Of a DNA stretch of 64,000 bases, positions 25,830 through 34,023 are shown one piece after another (positions within the stretch are counted from its first letter, which is position 1; every line of letters begins with the position of its first letter). The translations under genes were made by a program, and so were the position numbers. The notes under the pieces were generated by a model that was given only the letters and a program-made list of their open reading frames with translations, was not told the origin of the DNA and did no database searches. This stretch comes from Streptomyces piniterrae (GTDB taxonomy: Bacteria; Actinomycetota; Actinomycetes; Streptomycetales; Streptomycetaceae): NCBI RefSeq assembly GCF_005048155.1, contig NZ_SUMB01000003.1, positions 124,001 through 188,000 of the forward strand, read 5' to 3'.

Positions 25830-26786
25830 GTGTCGAACGGCAGCACTTTCCCCCCGCACCGCCGCCTGCGCGGCACCCTCGTCATCGCGCTCGTCGCCCT
25901 TGTGGTCGCGGGTGCCGCGGGCTGGCTGGTCTGGCGGCCGCTGAGCGGCGCCGGCGGCGAGCCGTCGGGGGCCGCGCCGCCGGGTGCGGCGGCGAGCGGC
26001 GGCGCCGGCGGGAACTCCAAGGAGTCGAAGGAGCCCAAGGACCCCGACTCCAAGGGTCCCAAGGACCACCAGGCCCCTCCTGGCGGCGACTCCCACAAGG
26101 GGAACCCACACGGCAGCCTCAAGGGAAAGACCGTGGTGATCGACCCCGGTCACAATCCACGCAACCGCGACCATGCCCGGGAGATCGCCCGGCTGGTGAA
26201 CATCGGCAACGAGCGCAAGGAATGCGACACCACCGGCACCGCCACCAACGACGGCTATGCCGAGGCCGCCTTCACCCTGGACGTCGCCCGCCGCACCCGT
26301 GCCCTCCTCCAGGACCAGGGCGCCAAGGTCGTCTTCACCCAGGACGGCGACCGCCCCTACGGGCCGTGCGTGGACGAGCGCGCCACCATCGGGAACAAGG
26401 CCCACGCCGACGCCGCGGTCTCCATCCACGCCGATGGCTCGGGCACCGGCAACCGCGGCTTCCATGTCATCCTCCCGGCGCGCGTCCGGGCCGGCGCGGC
26501 GGACACGTCGCCGATCGTGCCGCCGTCACGGGAGTTGGGCGAGCGGCTGGCGGGGCGGTTCGTGGCGGTGACCGGAAGTGCGCCGTCCAATTACGTCGGT
26601 GGCGGCACGGGATTGGACGTTCGCTCCGATCTCGGCGGACTCAATCTGTCCACGGTGCCGAAGGTGTTCATCGAGTGCGGCAATATGCGCGACGCGAAGG
26701 ATGCGGCGCATTTGACGGACGCACAGTGGCGGCAAAAGGCGGCACGCGGGATCACCGAGGGCATTGCGGACTTCCTGACACGGTGA
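25830..26786 (+). CDS. N-acetylmuramoyl-L-alanine amidase (Amidase_3), membrane-anchored or secreted
   Basis: The 318-residue product starts at GTG 25830, with TACCAT (25817-25822) seven bases upstream suggesting a leaderless mRNA. A signal/anchor helix (LVIALVALVVAGAAGWLVW) is followed by a charged disordered stalk of about 60 residues. The zinc amidase domain has VVIDPGHNPRN (first zinc His), the Glu in DGYAEAAFTLDVARR, and AAVSIHADGSGTGNRGFHVI. VFIECGNMRD carries the catalytic Glu near the end. It cleaves the bond between N-acetylmuramic acid and L-Ala in peptidoglycan. Confidence 0.9.
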   Translation: MSNGSTFPPHRRLRGTLVIALVALVVAGAAGWLVWRPLSGAGGEPSGAAPPGAAASGGAGGNSKESKEPKDPDSKGPKDHQAPPGGDSHKGNPHGSLKGKTVVIDPGHNPRNRDHAREIARLVNIGNERKECDTTGTATNDGYAEAAFTLDVARRTRALLQDQGAKVVFTQDGDRPYGPCVDERATIGNKAHADAAVSIHADGSGTGNRGFHVILPARVRAGAADTSPIVPPSRELGERLAGRFVAVTGSAPSNYVGGGTGLDVRSDLGGLNLSTVPKVFIECGNMRDAKDAAHLTDAQWRQKAARGITEGIADFLTR

Positions 26787-26855
26787 GCCAGGTCGCCGGC
26801 CCGGCTCGACCACGACAGTCACGGCCGCCCGCCCTGCCACACCCACCCATACGCG

Positions 26856-26894
26856 CACGTATAAGGGCACGTGTGAAGCCACGTATACGGGCAC
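26856..26894. repeat. Direct repeats CACGTATA(A/C)GGGCAC
   Basis: Two near-identical 15-mers (26856-26870 and 26880-26894) with 24-bp periodicity, plus a weaker partial copy at 26848, in the 272-bp gap between the amidase and the next membrane-protein gene. Their phasing and AT content are unusual here; they may be activator or repressor sites. Nothing else is evident in the gap. Confidence 0.5.
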
Positions 26895-27058
26895 CAATAG
26901 GCCCGTCGATGCACCCGGCGAAACCTGTCGATATCAAGAAGACGGCCCGGCGGACTCGGCGATAGGTTCCCCTTTACGATGGAGGGCCCCGCCGTGCCTC
27001 GCACCGCGCGCCAGCGATAGCGACGACCAGTTCCTCGAAACCGACAAAGGACCTTTAC

Positions 27059-27946
27059 GTGAACATCCGCTCCCTCACTAGAGGCGACGGCGTGGTGATC
27101 GGAGCAGCGGTGTTGCTGTTCATCGCCTCGTTCCTGCCCCTTTACTCGTCCGGCGACAACGAGTGCATCGGCAAGTACTGCCCGCCGTCGACCTCCGGCC
27201 CGAACGCCTGGGACGCCCTTCCCCTGGTGATGACCATGTATCTGGCGGGCGTCATCGCGGCCGCGCTGATCGTCATCGCCCGCGCGCTGCCGCAGCCCCG
27301 CAAGTTCGGCATCTTCGAGCTCGACCAGGTCGGCACCGCGCTGACCCTTTTCGTGGCCTGGACCGCTTTCTGGTGGATCGTCAACAGCGACGGCGCCGGC
27401 GCGGGCATCATCGTCGGCCTGATCGCCGCCCTGATCCTGGCCGGCGCCGCGGTGGCCACTCCGCTGGTGCCCGCGCTGAAGGTCGCGCTGGTCGGCGCCC
27501 CGAAGCCGGCCGCCTCCCCGTACGGCGCGAACGCCAACCAGGGTTACGGCTACCCCGGTGGCCAGCAGCCGTCCCAGGGTTACGGCTACCCGGGCGGCCA
27601 GCCGCAGCAGGGGCAGCCCGGACAGCCGGGCCAGCCGGGCTACGGCGGTCAGCCGGCTCCGGCCGGCGGCACGGCCGGTGGCGCCCAGGGTGCCGCGCCG
27701 GCGGGCGGTGCCCCGGCGGGTGCCTCCCCGGCGGGCGGTACGCCCTCGGACTTCGCGCCGTTCTGGTTCGCGGTGCCCGTCGCGCGCCCCCTCTACGGCG
27801 AGGACGGTTCGCCGTCGCCGATCGCCGAACTGGCGCCCGGCACCTGGTACCTCGCGGTGGAGCAGCGCGGCCAGGCCCTGATCGCACAGACCCAGGACGG
27901 CCGGCGCGGCGTCCTGCAGGACACCACCGGTATCCAGCGCGGCTGA
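27059..27946 (+). CDS. Four-helix membrane protein with Gly/Pro/Tyr-rich repeat and C-terminal domain
   Basis: GTG at 27059 with AAAGGA seven bases upstream. About 295 residues: four hydrophobic helices (VVIGAAVLLFIASFLPLY, LPLVMTMYLAGVIAAALIVIA, ALTLFVAWTAFWWIV, IIVGLIAALILAGAAVATPLV). A 75-residue disordered linker follows with two GYGYPGGQ repeats and QPGQPGQPGYGGQ. The last domain of about 55 residues has a compact beta appearance (FAPFWFAVPVARPLYGEDG to VLQDTTGIQRG). This resembles the actinobacterial DUF5336-type family. Function unknown; the linker resembles those of envelope or division proteins. A hairpin terminator follows the stop codon. Confidence 0.75.
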   Translation: MNIRSLTRGDGVVIGAAVLLFIASFLPLYSSGDNECIGKYCPPSTSGPNAWDALPLVMTMYLAGVIAAALIVIARALPQPRKFGIFELDQVGTALTLFVAWTAFWWIVNSDGAGAGIIVGLIAALILAGAAVATPLVPALKVALVGAPKPAASPYGANANQGYGYPGGQQPSQGYGYPGGQPQQGQPGQPGQPGYGGQPAPAGGTAGGAQGAAPAGGAPAGASPAGGTPSDFAPFWFAVPVARPLYGEDGSPSPIAELAPGTWYLAVEQRGQALIAQTQDGRRGVLQDTTGIQRG

Positions 27947-27972
27947 TCCCGGACGCACAGCGGTCCTTTTCA

Positions 27973-28003
27973 CGGCCCCTCGCCCCTCGCGGGCGGGGGG
28001 CCG
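27973..28003 (+). terminator. Hairpin terminator
   Basis: CGGCCCCTCGCCC and GGGCGGGGGGCCG form a 13-bp stem with one mismatch around CTCGC, 26 bp after the stop codon. Confidence 0.75.
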
Positions 28004-28049
28004 TTGCGCTGTTTACGACCGGGTCGTACAGTTCGCCGGACGCAGCTAT

Positions 28050-28064
28050 CTGACTACCCATCAG
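28050..28064. promoter_or_regulatory. CTGAC-N5-ATCAG element before the LLM oxidoreductase
   Basis: CTGAC-TACCC-ATCAG followed by AATTGCT. The aldehyde dehydrogenase promoter carries CTGAC-GCTAC-GTCAG followed by GATTGCT, so both arms and the downstream ATTGCT agree. No KstR-type site is present at this promoter. Confidence 0.5.
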
Positions 28065-28095
28065 AATTGCTTTCCGAGAGAGGCGGGATCCGTCC

Positions 28096-29106
28096 ATGCG
28101 ACTCGGTCTGGCACTCGGCTACTGGGGCCGCGGCCCCGACCCCCGGCACCTCGAACTCGCCCAAGAGGCCGAGCGCCTGGGCTACGACTCCGTATGGACC
28201 GCGGAGGCCTGGGGCTCGGACGCCTTCACCGCGCTCACCTGGATCGCCGCCCACACCTCCCGGATCACACTGGGTACCGGCATCGCGCAGATGGCCGCCC
28301 GCACCCCCACCGCCACCGCGATGCACGCGCTCACCCTCGACCATCTCTCCGGCGGCCGGATGATGCTCGGCCTCGGCCTGTCCGGCCCCCAGGTCGTCGA
28401 GGGGTGGTACGGGCGGCCGTTTCCGAAGAGCCCGCTGACCGCGACCCGCGAATACGTCGACGTCATCCGTCAAGTGCTCCGCAGGCAAGGGCCGGTGGAG
28501 GCCGACGGCCTCTTCCATCCGCACCCCTACCGAGGACCGGACGGCACCGGCCTCGGCAAGCCCCTCAAGCCCATCACCCACCCGCTGCGCGCCGGGCTGC
28601 CCGTCCTGCTGGGCGCGGAGGGCCCCAGGAACATCGCTCAGACGACCCGGATCGCGGACGGCTGGCTGCCGCTGTACTGGTCACCGATGCGTACCGACGT
28701 CTACCAGGCGTCGCTGGCGGACGCCCCGGACGGCTTCCGTATCGCTCCGATGGCACGTGCCGTGGTCTGCGACGACGTCGCCGAGGGGCTGCTGCCGGTC
28801 AAGGCCATGCTGGGCTTCTACATCGGCGGCATGGGGCATGCGGCCAAGAATTTCCACGCCGATCTGATGGCCAGGATGGGCTTCGAGGAGGAGGCGAGGC
28901 GCGTACAGCAACTCTTCCTCGAGGGCCGCAGGGAGGAAGCCGTACGCGCCGTGCCGGACGCCTTCGCCGACGAGATCTCGCTGGTCGGCCCGCGCGAACG
29001 GATCGCGGAGCGGCTGGAGTTGTGGCGCTCGGGACCGGTCACCGACCTCCTGGTCACCGCCCCGGATCCGCATACGCTGCGCGTACTGGCGGAGCTCAAC
29101 TCCTGA
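28096..29106 (+). CDS. LLM-class F420-dependent oxidoreductase (Rv3520c-like)
   Basis: A 336-residue luciferase-like monooxygenase-fold protein: MRLGLALGYWGRGPDPRHLELAQ, GYDSVWTAEAWGSDAFTAL, ITLGTGIAQMAARTPTATAMHALTLDHLSGGRMMLGLGLSGPQVVEGWYG. This matches the mycobacterial Rv3520c group of probable coenzyme F420-dependent enzymes. I recall Rv3520c lying in the cholesterol regulon region. The 50-bp upstream zone has the CTGAC-type element shared with the steroid-type promoters here. A role in steroid or acyl-CoA redox chemistry is inferred. A terminator hairpin follows. Confidence 0.85.
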   Translation: MRLGLALGYWGRGPDPRHLELAQEAERLGYDSVWTAEAWGSDAFTALTWIAAHTSRITLGTGIAQMAARTPTATAMHALTLDHLSGGRMMLGLGLSGPQVVEGWYGRPFPKSPLTATREYVDVIRQVLRRQGPVEADGLFHPHPYRGPDGTGLGKPLKPITHPLRAGLPVLLGAEGPRNIAQTTRIADGWLPLYWSPMRTDVYQASLADAPDGFRIAPMARAVVCDDVAEGLLPVKAMLGFYIGGMGHAAKNFHADLMARMGFEEEARRVQQLFLEGRREEAVRAVPDAFADEISLVGPRERIAERLELWRSGPVTDLLVTAPDPHTLRVLAELNS

Positions 29107-29123
29107 CTGGCGGAGCCGAAGGA

Positions 29124-29163
29124 CACCCACCGGCAGGGGCGGTGTCTGCCGGTGGGGTGGGTG
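29124..29163. terminator. Bidirectional terminator
   Basis: CACCCACCGGCA pairs with TGCCGGTGGGGTGGGTG (one bulge) between the convergent stop codons of the LLM gene and the terpene-cyclase-fold gene. Confidence 0.65.
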
Positions 29164-29164
29164 C

Positions 29165-30235
29165 CTACCGGCAGCAGTCCGGGTCGAGCCCGGTCGGGAG
29201 GCCCTCGCCGCCGAAGACCGACGTCGTGGCCTCGTCGCCGCCCAGGGCGGCCACCGCGAGGAGGAGGGAGCCGGCCGTCCAGGAGGTGAGTTCGCGGGGC
29301 CAGATCGCGTCGTCGTCGAAGACGTAGCCGGTCCAGTACATGCCGTCCTCGGCACGCAGATGCTGGATCCACTTGAGGATCTGGACGGCCCGTTCGGACT
29401 CCCCCATCGCCCAGAGCGCCAGCGCCAGTTCGGCGCTCTCGCCGCCGGTGACCCAGGGGTTGGGCAGCACACAGCGCACACCCAGGCCGGGCACGACGAA
29501 GTTCTCCCACTCCGCGTCGATACGGGCGACGGCGTCCGCGCCGCGTACCGCGCCGCCCAGGATCGGGTAGTACCAGTCCATGGAATAGCGGGACTTGTCC
29601 AGGAACCGTTCGGGGTGGCGGCGAATGGTGTGGCCGAGGCGGCCGAGCGCCAGCTCCCAGTCGGGTTGCGGTTCCTCGCGCTGTTCGGCGAGCGCGAGCG
29701 CGCAGCGCAGCGCCTGGTAGACGGAGGACGAGCCGGTCAGCAGCGCGTCGTTGACGGGGGTGCCGTCGTCCTCGCGCTTCCAGCCGATCTCGCCGCCGGG
29801 CTGCTGGAGGTCGAGGACGAACTCGATCGCCGCGTACACGGCGGGCCACATGCGGTCGAGGAAGGTCTCGTCGCCGGTGGACAGGTAGTGGTGCCAGACG
29901 CCGACCGCGATGTACGCGCAGAAGTTGGTCTCGCGGCCGCGGTCGGTGGGCGCCTCGGCGTCCCCGTCGTCGTAGGCCGCGTACCAGGAGCCGTCCGGGT
30001 TCTGATGCCGCACCAGCCAGTCGTACGCGGCCTCGGCGCGCTCGTGCTCGCCGGCCGCGTCCAGGGCCATGGCGGCCTCGGTGTGGTCCCACGGGTCGAG
30101 GTGGTGGCCGCGGAACCACGGGATGGCGCCGTCCTCGCGCTGGGTCGCCGCGATGCCCGCGACCGTACGGGCCGCCTCTTCGGCGGTGAGCACCCCCGGC
30201 AGGACCAGCCGTTCGGTACGCCCGGGAGTCGTCAC
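29165..30235 (-). CDS. Prenyltransferase/squalene-cyclase-fold (alpha/alpha toroid) protein
   Basis: The GTG start at 30235 overlaps the methyltransferase stop (GTGA). The 356-residue product consists of helical repeats with recurring W/Y-rich turns (YDWLVRHQNPDGSWYAAY, VNDALLTGSSSVYQAL, MYWTGYVFDDDAIWP). This is the alpha/alpha-toroid fold of terpene cyclases, prenyltransferases and some glycosidases. The classic DXDD of squalene-hopene cyclase is not seen; DGDAEAP and FDDDAIW are the only acidic clusters. It is the last gene of a glycosyltransferase/methyltransferase/toroid operon. It may instead be a glycoside-hydrolase-like enzyme; substrate unknown. Confidence 0.75.
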   Translation of the reverse strand: MTTPGRTERLVLPGVLTAEEAARTVAGIAATQREDGAIPWFRGHHLDPWDHTEAAMALDAAGEHERAEAAYDWLVRHQNPDGSWYAAYDDGDAEAPTDRGRETNFCAYIAVGVWHHYLSTGDETFLDRMWPAVYAAIEFVLDLQQPGGEIGWKREDDGTPVNDALLTGSSSVYQALRCALALAEQREEPQPDWELALGRLGHTIRRHPERFLDKSRYSMDWYYPILGGAVRGADAVARIDAEWENFVVPGLGVRCVLPNPWVTGGESAELALALWAMGESERAVQILKWIQHLRAEDGMYWTGYVFDDDAIWPRELTSWTAGSLLLAVAALGGDEATTSVFGGEGLPTGLDPDCCR

Positions 30236-31221
30236 TTGGCGGCCCCGGAGCGGGACGAGGAGGCGGACTTGGCCGGCTTCGTGGCGGTGGACTCGGCCGA
30301 AGTCCTGGCGGCGGCGGAGCTGGTGGTGGATGCGGTGGCCTTCTTCGCCGGCTTCCTGGGGGCCTTGGCGGCGGGCTTCGCGGCCCGCTTGGCCGCGGGC
30401 TTCGCGTCCGTGGCGGCCTTCCGGGCCTGGTCCCCGGCCTCGTCGCCGGCCTGGTCCTCCGCGTGGTCCTCGGCGTCCGCCCCGGTCGCCTCCGCCTCCG
30501 CCTCCGGAAGGTGCGGCTTGGTGGCGTAGGCGACGAAGCTCTTGCCGATGAGTGGGTTGAGCGCCTGCTCGGCGAGCCGGGTGGCCAGCGGCTTCTTCAT
30601 GATGTCCCAGACCAGCAGCTTGTGGTACGCCTTCACCGGCAGCGCGTTCTCGTTGTCCACCCCGAAGGCGCATTTCAGCCACCAGTAGGGGCTGTGCAGG
30701 CCATGCGCGTGGTGGGTGCCGTAGGGCTCCAGGCCGGCCTCGCGCATCTTGCCGAGGAGTTCGTCGGCGCGGTAGATGCGGATATGGCCGCCCTCGACCT
30801 CGTGGTACTCGTCGCTGAGCGCCCAGCAGATCTTCTCCGGGCCGTAGCGCGGGACGGTGACGGCGATCCGGCCGCCGGGGCGCAGCACGCGCACCATTTC
30901 GGCGAGCACACCCTTGTCGTCCGGGATGTGCTCCATGACCTCGGAGATGATGACGACGTCAAAGCTGGCGTCCGGGAACGGAAGGGCCAGCGCATCGCCC
31001 TCCATGGCGGTGGCGGAGGCGCCCGCGGGCGCCTCGCCGGCCTCCTTCATCGCGGCGAACCACTTGGCGACCTCGCGGATCTCCTCGCCGTTCTGGTCGA
31101 GGGCGACGACCTGCGCGCCGCGCCGGTAACACTCGAAGGCGTGCCGGCCCGCGCCGCAGCCCAGGTCGAGTACGCGATCGCCCGGGGCGAGCGGGAAACG
31201 GGAAAAGTCGACGGTCAGCAC
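30232..31221 (-). CDS. SAM-dependent methyltransferase with lysine/alanine-rich tail
   Basis: A 329-residue protein. Residues 1 to about 240 are a class I methyltransferase (RVLDLGCGAGRHAFECYRRG, VVALDQNG, MEGDALALPFPDASFDVVIISEVMEHIPD, VLRPGGRIAVTVP) of the UbiE/Methyltransf_11 type. The last 90 residues change composition: an acidic stretch (ADAEDHAEDQAGDEAGDQA), then a histone H1-like run of K-P-A-A-K-R-A repeats. The tail could bind DNA, anionic polymer or membrane; it is not part of the catalytic fold. The gene is between the glycosyltransferase (127 bp) and toroid (4-bp overlap) genes. Confidence 0.85.
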   Translation of the reverse strand: MLTVDFSRFPLAPGDRVLDLGCGAGRHAFECYRRGAQVVALDQNGEEIREVAKWFAAMKEAGEAPAGASATAMEGDALALPFPDASFDVVIISEVMEHIPDDKGVLAEMVRVLRPGGRIAVTVPRYGPEKICWALSDEYHEVEGGHIRIYRADELLGKMREAGLEPYGTHHAHGLHSPYWWLKCAFGVDNENALPVKAYHKLLVWDIMKKPLATRLAEQALNPLIGKSFVAYATKPHLPEAEAEATGADAEDHAEDQAGDEAGDQARKAATDAKPAAKRAAKPAAKAPRKPAKKATASTTSSAAARTSAESTATKPAKSASSSRSGAAK

Positions 31222-31348
31222 GGCGTTCTGCTTTCGTCCGGCGGTTCATGGCGGTGGTGGCTGAGGGAAGGGCGGCGGGCGGGGCTCCGGGGATGCCCGG
31301 CGGGATGCGAGGTCGGGGCCTGGGCCGCCGTCGGGGCCGGGCCGCGCA

Positions 31349-32734
31349 CTAGACGCGTCCGGCGGTGCGCGGCGCGGGCGCGGCGCCCCTGGTGCGGGCC
31401 GCGGTCTGGTCGGTCCGGAGGGCGATGGCCTGGCGGTAGCGGTCCGCTGTGCCGATGGCGGCCTGCCGCCAGGTGAAGCGGGCGAGGACCCGTTGCCGGC
31501 CGGCCTCGCCGAGGCGGCGGCGGAGCGTGGCGTCGCCCAGGAGGCGGAGCAGTCCGGCTGCGAGGGCCTCCGCGTCGCCCGGTGGCACCGCGAGGCAGGT
31601 CTCGCCGTCGGGTCCTGCGACCTCGGGGATGGCGCCGCCGGTGGTGGCGAGCAGCGGGGTGGCGGTGGCCATCGCTTCGGCGGCGGGCAGCGAGAAGCCC
31701 TCGTAGAGGGAGGGGACGCAGGCGATCTCGGCGCTGCGTACCAGGTCGACGAGTTCGGCGTCGCTGATGCCCTTGACGAACTCGATGGCGCCGGACAGGC
31801 CGAGCCGGTCGATGGCGGCGGCGACCGGACCGTCGTCGGCGCGCTTGCCGACGACCACCAGATGCGCGTCGGGGTTCTCCGTACGCACCTTGGCGAGCGC
31901 CTCGACGAGGTGGATCAGGCCCTTGAGGGGCACGTCGGCGCTGGAGGTGGTGACGATCCGGCCCGGTACTTCGGCCACGGACGGGTCGGGCGAGAAGAGG
32001 TCGGTGTCGGCGCCGATGTGGACGACGTGGATGCGGTCTTCGGACACGCCGAGGTCGTCGACGATCTCCTGGCGGGAGGAGCCGGAGACGGTGAGGACGG
32101 ACGGCAGCCGGCGGGCGACGCGCTTCTGCATACGGGTGAAGCCGTACCAGCGGCGGACGGAGGCGCGGCGCTTCCAGCCGTCGGCGGCGTCGAGGTCGAG
32201 GCGCCGGTCGACGGTGATGGGGTGGTGGATGGTGGTGACGAGCGGGGCGCCGAGTGCGGTGGGGCCGCCGAGCAGTCCGTATCCGAGGGTCTGGTTGTCG
32301 TGTACGACGTCGAACTCGCCGCGGCGGGCGGCCAGGTGGCGGCGGGCACGCAGCGAGAACGTCAGCGGTTCGGGGAAGCCGCCGGTCCACATCGTGCCGA
32401 CTTCGAGGGCGTCGATCCAGTCGCGGTACTCGCCGCGCTTGGGTGTGCGGAACGGGTCGGGCTGGCGGTAGAGGTCGAGGCTGGGCAGCTCGGTCAGCGT
32501 CACCCCGTCGTCGAGGACGGGATAGGGCTGGGCGCCGATCACCTCGACGGTGTGGCCGAGGCGGGCCAGTTCGCGGGAGAGGTGGCGTACGTAGACGCCC
32601 TGCCCGCCGCAGAACGGGTTCCCCTTATACGTGAGCATCGCGATGCGCAGGGGCCGGTCGCCGGTTGCCGGGGCGGCGGCAGCGGGGGCCTCTGCGGGGC
32701 GAGGCGCGGCTGCCTGGACGGCCTCTGCGGTCAC
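31349..32734 (-). CDS. Family 4 glycosyltransferase (GT-B fold)
   Basis: GTG start at 32734 with GAAGGGGG upstream. The product (461 residues) starts with an Ala/Pro leader. The N-domain has LRIAMLTYKGNPFCGGQGVYVRHLSREL and the C-domain VVVGKRADDGP, FVKGISDAELVDLVRSAEIACVPSLYEGFSLPAAEAMATATPLLATTGGAIPEV, the GT4 E-x7-E donor-binding motif. It is cytosolic or membrane-associated and transfers a sugar from an NDP-sugar; acceptor unknown. It leads an operon with the tailed methyltransferase and the toroid protein. A KstR-type operator lies 55-68 bp upstream of the start. Confidence 0.87.
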   Translation of the reverse strand: MTAEAVQAAAPRPAEAPAAAAPATGDRPLRIAMLTYKGNPFCGGQGVYVRHLSRELARLGHTVEVIGAQPYPVLDDGVTLTELPSLDLYRQPDPFRTPKRGEYRDWIDALEVGTMWTGGFPEPLTFSLRARRHLAARRGEFDVVHDNQTLGYGLLGGPTALGAPLVTTIHHPITVDRRLDLDAADGWKRRASVRRWYGFTRMQKRVARRLPSVLTVSGSSRQEIVDDLGVSEDRIHVVHIGADTDLFSPDPSVAEVPGRIVTTSSADVPLKGLIHLVEALAKVRTENPDAHLVVVGKRADDGPVAAAIDRLGLSGAIEFVKGISDAELVDLVRSAEIACVPSLYEGFSLPAAEAMATATPLLATTGGAIPEVAGPDGETCLAVPPGDAEALAAGLLRLLGDATLRRRLGEAGRQRVLARFTWRQAAIGTADRYRQAIALRTDQTAARTRGAAPAPRTAGRV

Positions 32735-32788
32735 GCTCGGCCCCCTTCTCACTGGACGTTCGCCGGAGCGTAACCGCTGGCGGTAATC

Positions 32789-32802
32789 TAGAACAAGTTT
32801 CA
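32789..32802. promoter_or_regulatory. KstR-type operator between glycosyltransferase and kstR-like gene
   Basis: TAGAACAAGTTTCA fits T-N2-AAC-N2-GTT-N2-A. It lies 55 bp upstream of the glycosyltransferase (minus) and about 170 bp upstream of the TetR gene (plus), so it could serve the operon, autoregulation or both. Confidence 0.65.
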
Positions 32803-32838
32803 GAACTGATCGGCCGACGCTCGGCTACTGATCAGTTC
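32803..32838. promoter_or_regulatory. Inverted repeat GAACTGATC-N18-GATCAGTTC
   Basis: Perfect 9-bp arms (32803-32811 and 32830-32838) abut the KstR-type operator. They may be a second regulator site or extend the operator region of the kstR-like gene. Confidence 0.4.
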
Positions 32839-32975
32839 GGGAAGCTTCGAATCTACCGGCCGAGGAGGAGGGGAACAGAGGCGCGCCAGGTGATTCGCGC
32901 CACCACCCGACGCCCTGCCATGCTGTGCCGATCACACGACCGGCACTCACCCCATCGCGGACGGAATGCCACCTA

Positions 32976-33626
32976 ATGGGACACATGACTACGGAATCCA
33001 AGGCGGCCAAGTCGGCGCTTCCCGCGAGTCCTCCCCTGACCGAGCGTCAGGAGGCCCGGCGCCGCCGCATCCTGCACACCAGCGCCAGGCTGGCCAGCCG
33101 TGGCGGCTTCGACGCGGTACAGATGCGGGAGGTCGCCGAGTCGTCGGGCGTCGCGCTCGGCACTCTCTACCGCTACTTCCCCTCGAAGGTGCATCTGCTG
33201 GTCGCGACGATGCAGGACCAGCTCCAGCACATGCACGAGACGCTGCGCAAGCGGCCGCCGTCGGAGGAGGACCCGGGCGCGCGGGTGGCACAGACCCTGA
33301 TGCGGGCGTTCCGGGCGCTCCAGCGCGAGCCGCATCTGGCGGACGCGATGGTGCGCGCGCTGACCTTCGCCGACCGGTCGGTCAGCCCCGAGGTGGACAC
33401 CGTCTCCCGGCTGACGACCGCGATCATCCTGGACGCGATGGGGCTGGACGGCCCGCCCACCCCGGAGCAGCTGTCCGCGGTCCGGGTCATCGAGCACACC
33501 TGGCACTCGGCACTGATCACCTGGTTGTCGGGGCGGGCGTCGATCGCACAGGTGAAGATCGACATCGAGACGGTCTGCCGATTGATCGACGTGACGGCGC
33601 CGGGAACGGCCGGCCCGTCCCGTTGA
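32976..33626 (+). CDS. kstR: TetR-family repressor, KstR-like
   Basis: The product has 216 residues from the ATG at 32976; an ATG at 32985 is equally possible. The DNA-binding part (TERQEARRRRILHTSARLASRGGFDAVQMREVAE, SGVALGTLYRYFPSKVHLLV) resembles mycobacterial KstR almost word for word, including VQMR and the YFPSKVHLLV recognition helix. The ligand domain keeps ADAMVRALTFADRSVSPEVDTV, RVIEHTWHSALITWLSGRAS and the closing VCRLID. KstR represses cholesterol catabolism and is released by steroid-CoA esters. Matching operators occur at five to six promoters in this window, supporting the assignment. Confidence 0.85.
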   Translation: MGHMTTESKAAKSALPASPPLTERQEARRRRILHTSARLASRGGFDAVQMREVAESSGVALGTLYRYFPSKVHLLVATMQDQLQHMHETLRKRPPSEEDPGARVAQTLMRAFRALQREPHLADAMVRALTFADRSVSPEVDTVSRLTTAIILDAMGLDGPPTPEQLSAVRVIEHTWHSALITWLSGRASIAQVKIDIETVCRLIDVTAPGTAGPSR

Positions 33627-33715
33627 GGGGCGGCCGACCCGTCCCATCGAGGGCGGCCGACGCGTCCCGTTAACTTCACCACCAGCACGGGTAGTTGGTC
33701 TGCAAGGGGCCGTCC

Positions 33716-33762
33716 GATCCCCTAGGGGATCCGTTCGAGCGCCCCCTAGGGGATCCGTTCGA
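33716..33762. repeat. Paired CCCCTAGGGG palindromes with GGATCCGTTCGA tails
   Basis: GATCCCCTAGGGGATC (33716-33731) is a perfect 16-bp palindrome followed by CGTTCGA. A second CCCCTAGGGG (33743-33752) with the same ATCCGTTCGA tail follows 22 bp later. CTAG is normally very rare in Streptomyces DNA. A like pair lies at 58782-58819. The rest of 33627-33789 contains short GGCGGCCGAC direct repeats only. Confidence 0.6.
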
Positions 33763-33789
33763 CCACCCCTGAAGGCTCCCTCCCGCGCC

Positions 33790-34023
33790 TCACTCCTCCG
33801 GCGGGAACACCGCCTCCCCGCTGTCCGCGACGGTGACGCTGATCGCCTCCACGGGGCATCCCTCGGCCGCCGCCAGCACGCTCTCCGCCGCGTCCGCCTC
33901 GGGCTCGACCGGGTGCGACTGCCGGGCGGCGTCCAGCCGGAAGTCGTCCGGGGCCGCACCCACGCACATCCCCGACCCGATGCAGACGCTCCGGTCCACC
34001 TCCACCCGCCAGCGGTCACCCAT
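33790..34023 (-). CDS. [3Fe-4S] ferredoxin, probable P450 electron donor
   Basis: A 77-residue ferredoxin: VEVDRSVCIGSGMCVGAAPDDF and AAEGCPVEAISV. The motif C-x2-G-x2-C with a single distal C-P binds one [3Fe-4S] cluster, the type that feeds electrons to actinobacterial P450s. Its ATG overlaps the TGA of the aldehyde dehydrogenase gene (TGATG), so both are cotranscribed under a KstR-type operator. CYP125, 13 kb away, is the only P450 in the window and the natural candidate partner; this is inference. Confidence 0.9.
   Translation of the reverse strand: MGDRWRVEVDRSVCIGSGMCVGAAPDDFRLDAARQSHPVEPEADAAESVLAAAEGCPVEAISVTVADSGEAVFPPEE

Noticed and set aside
30250..30682. Extension of the toroid-protein frame upstream to 30682
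   Set aside because: That part lies antisense/out of frame over the methyltransferase tail and is low-complexity; the GTGA overlap at 30235 gives a clear start.
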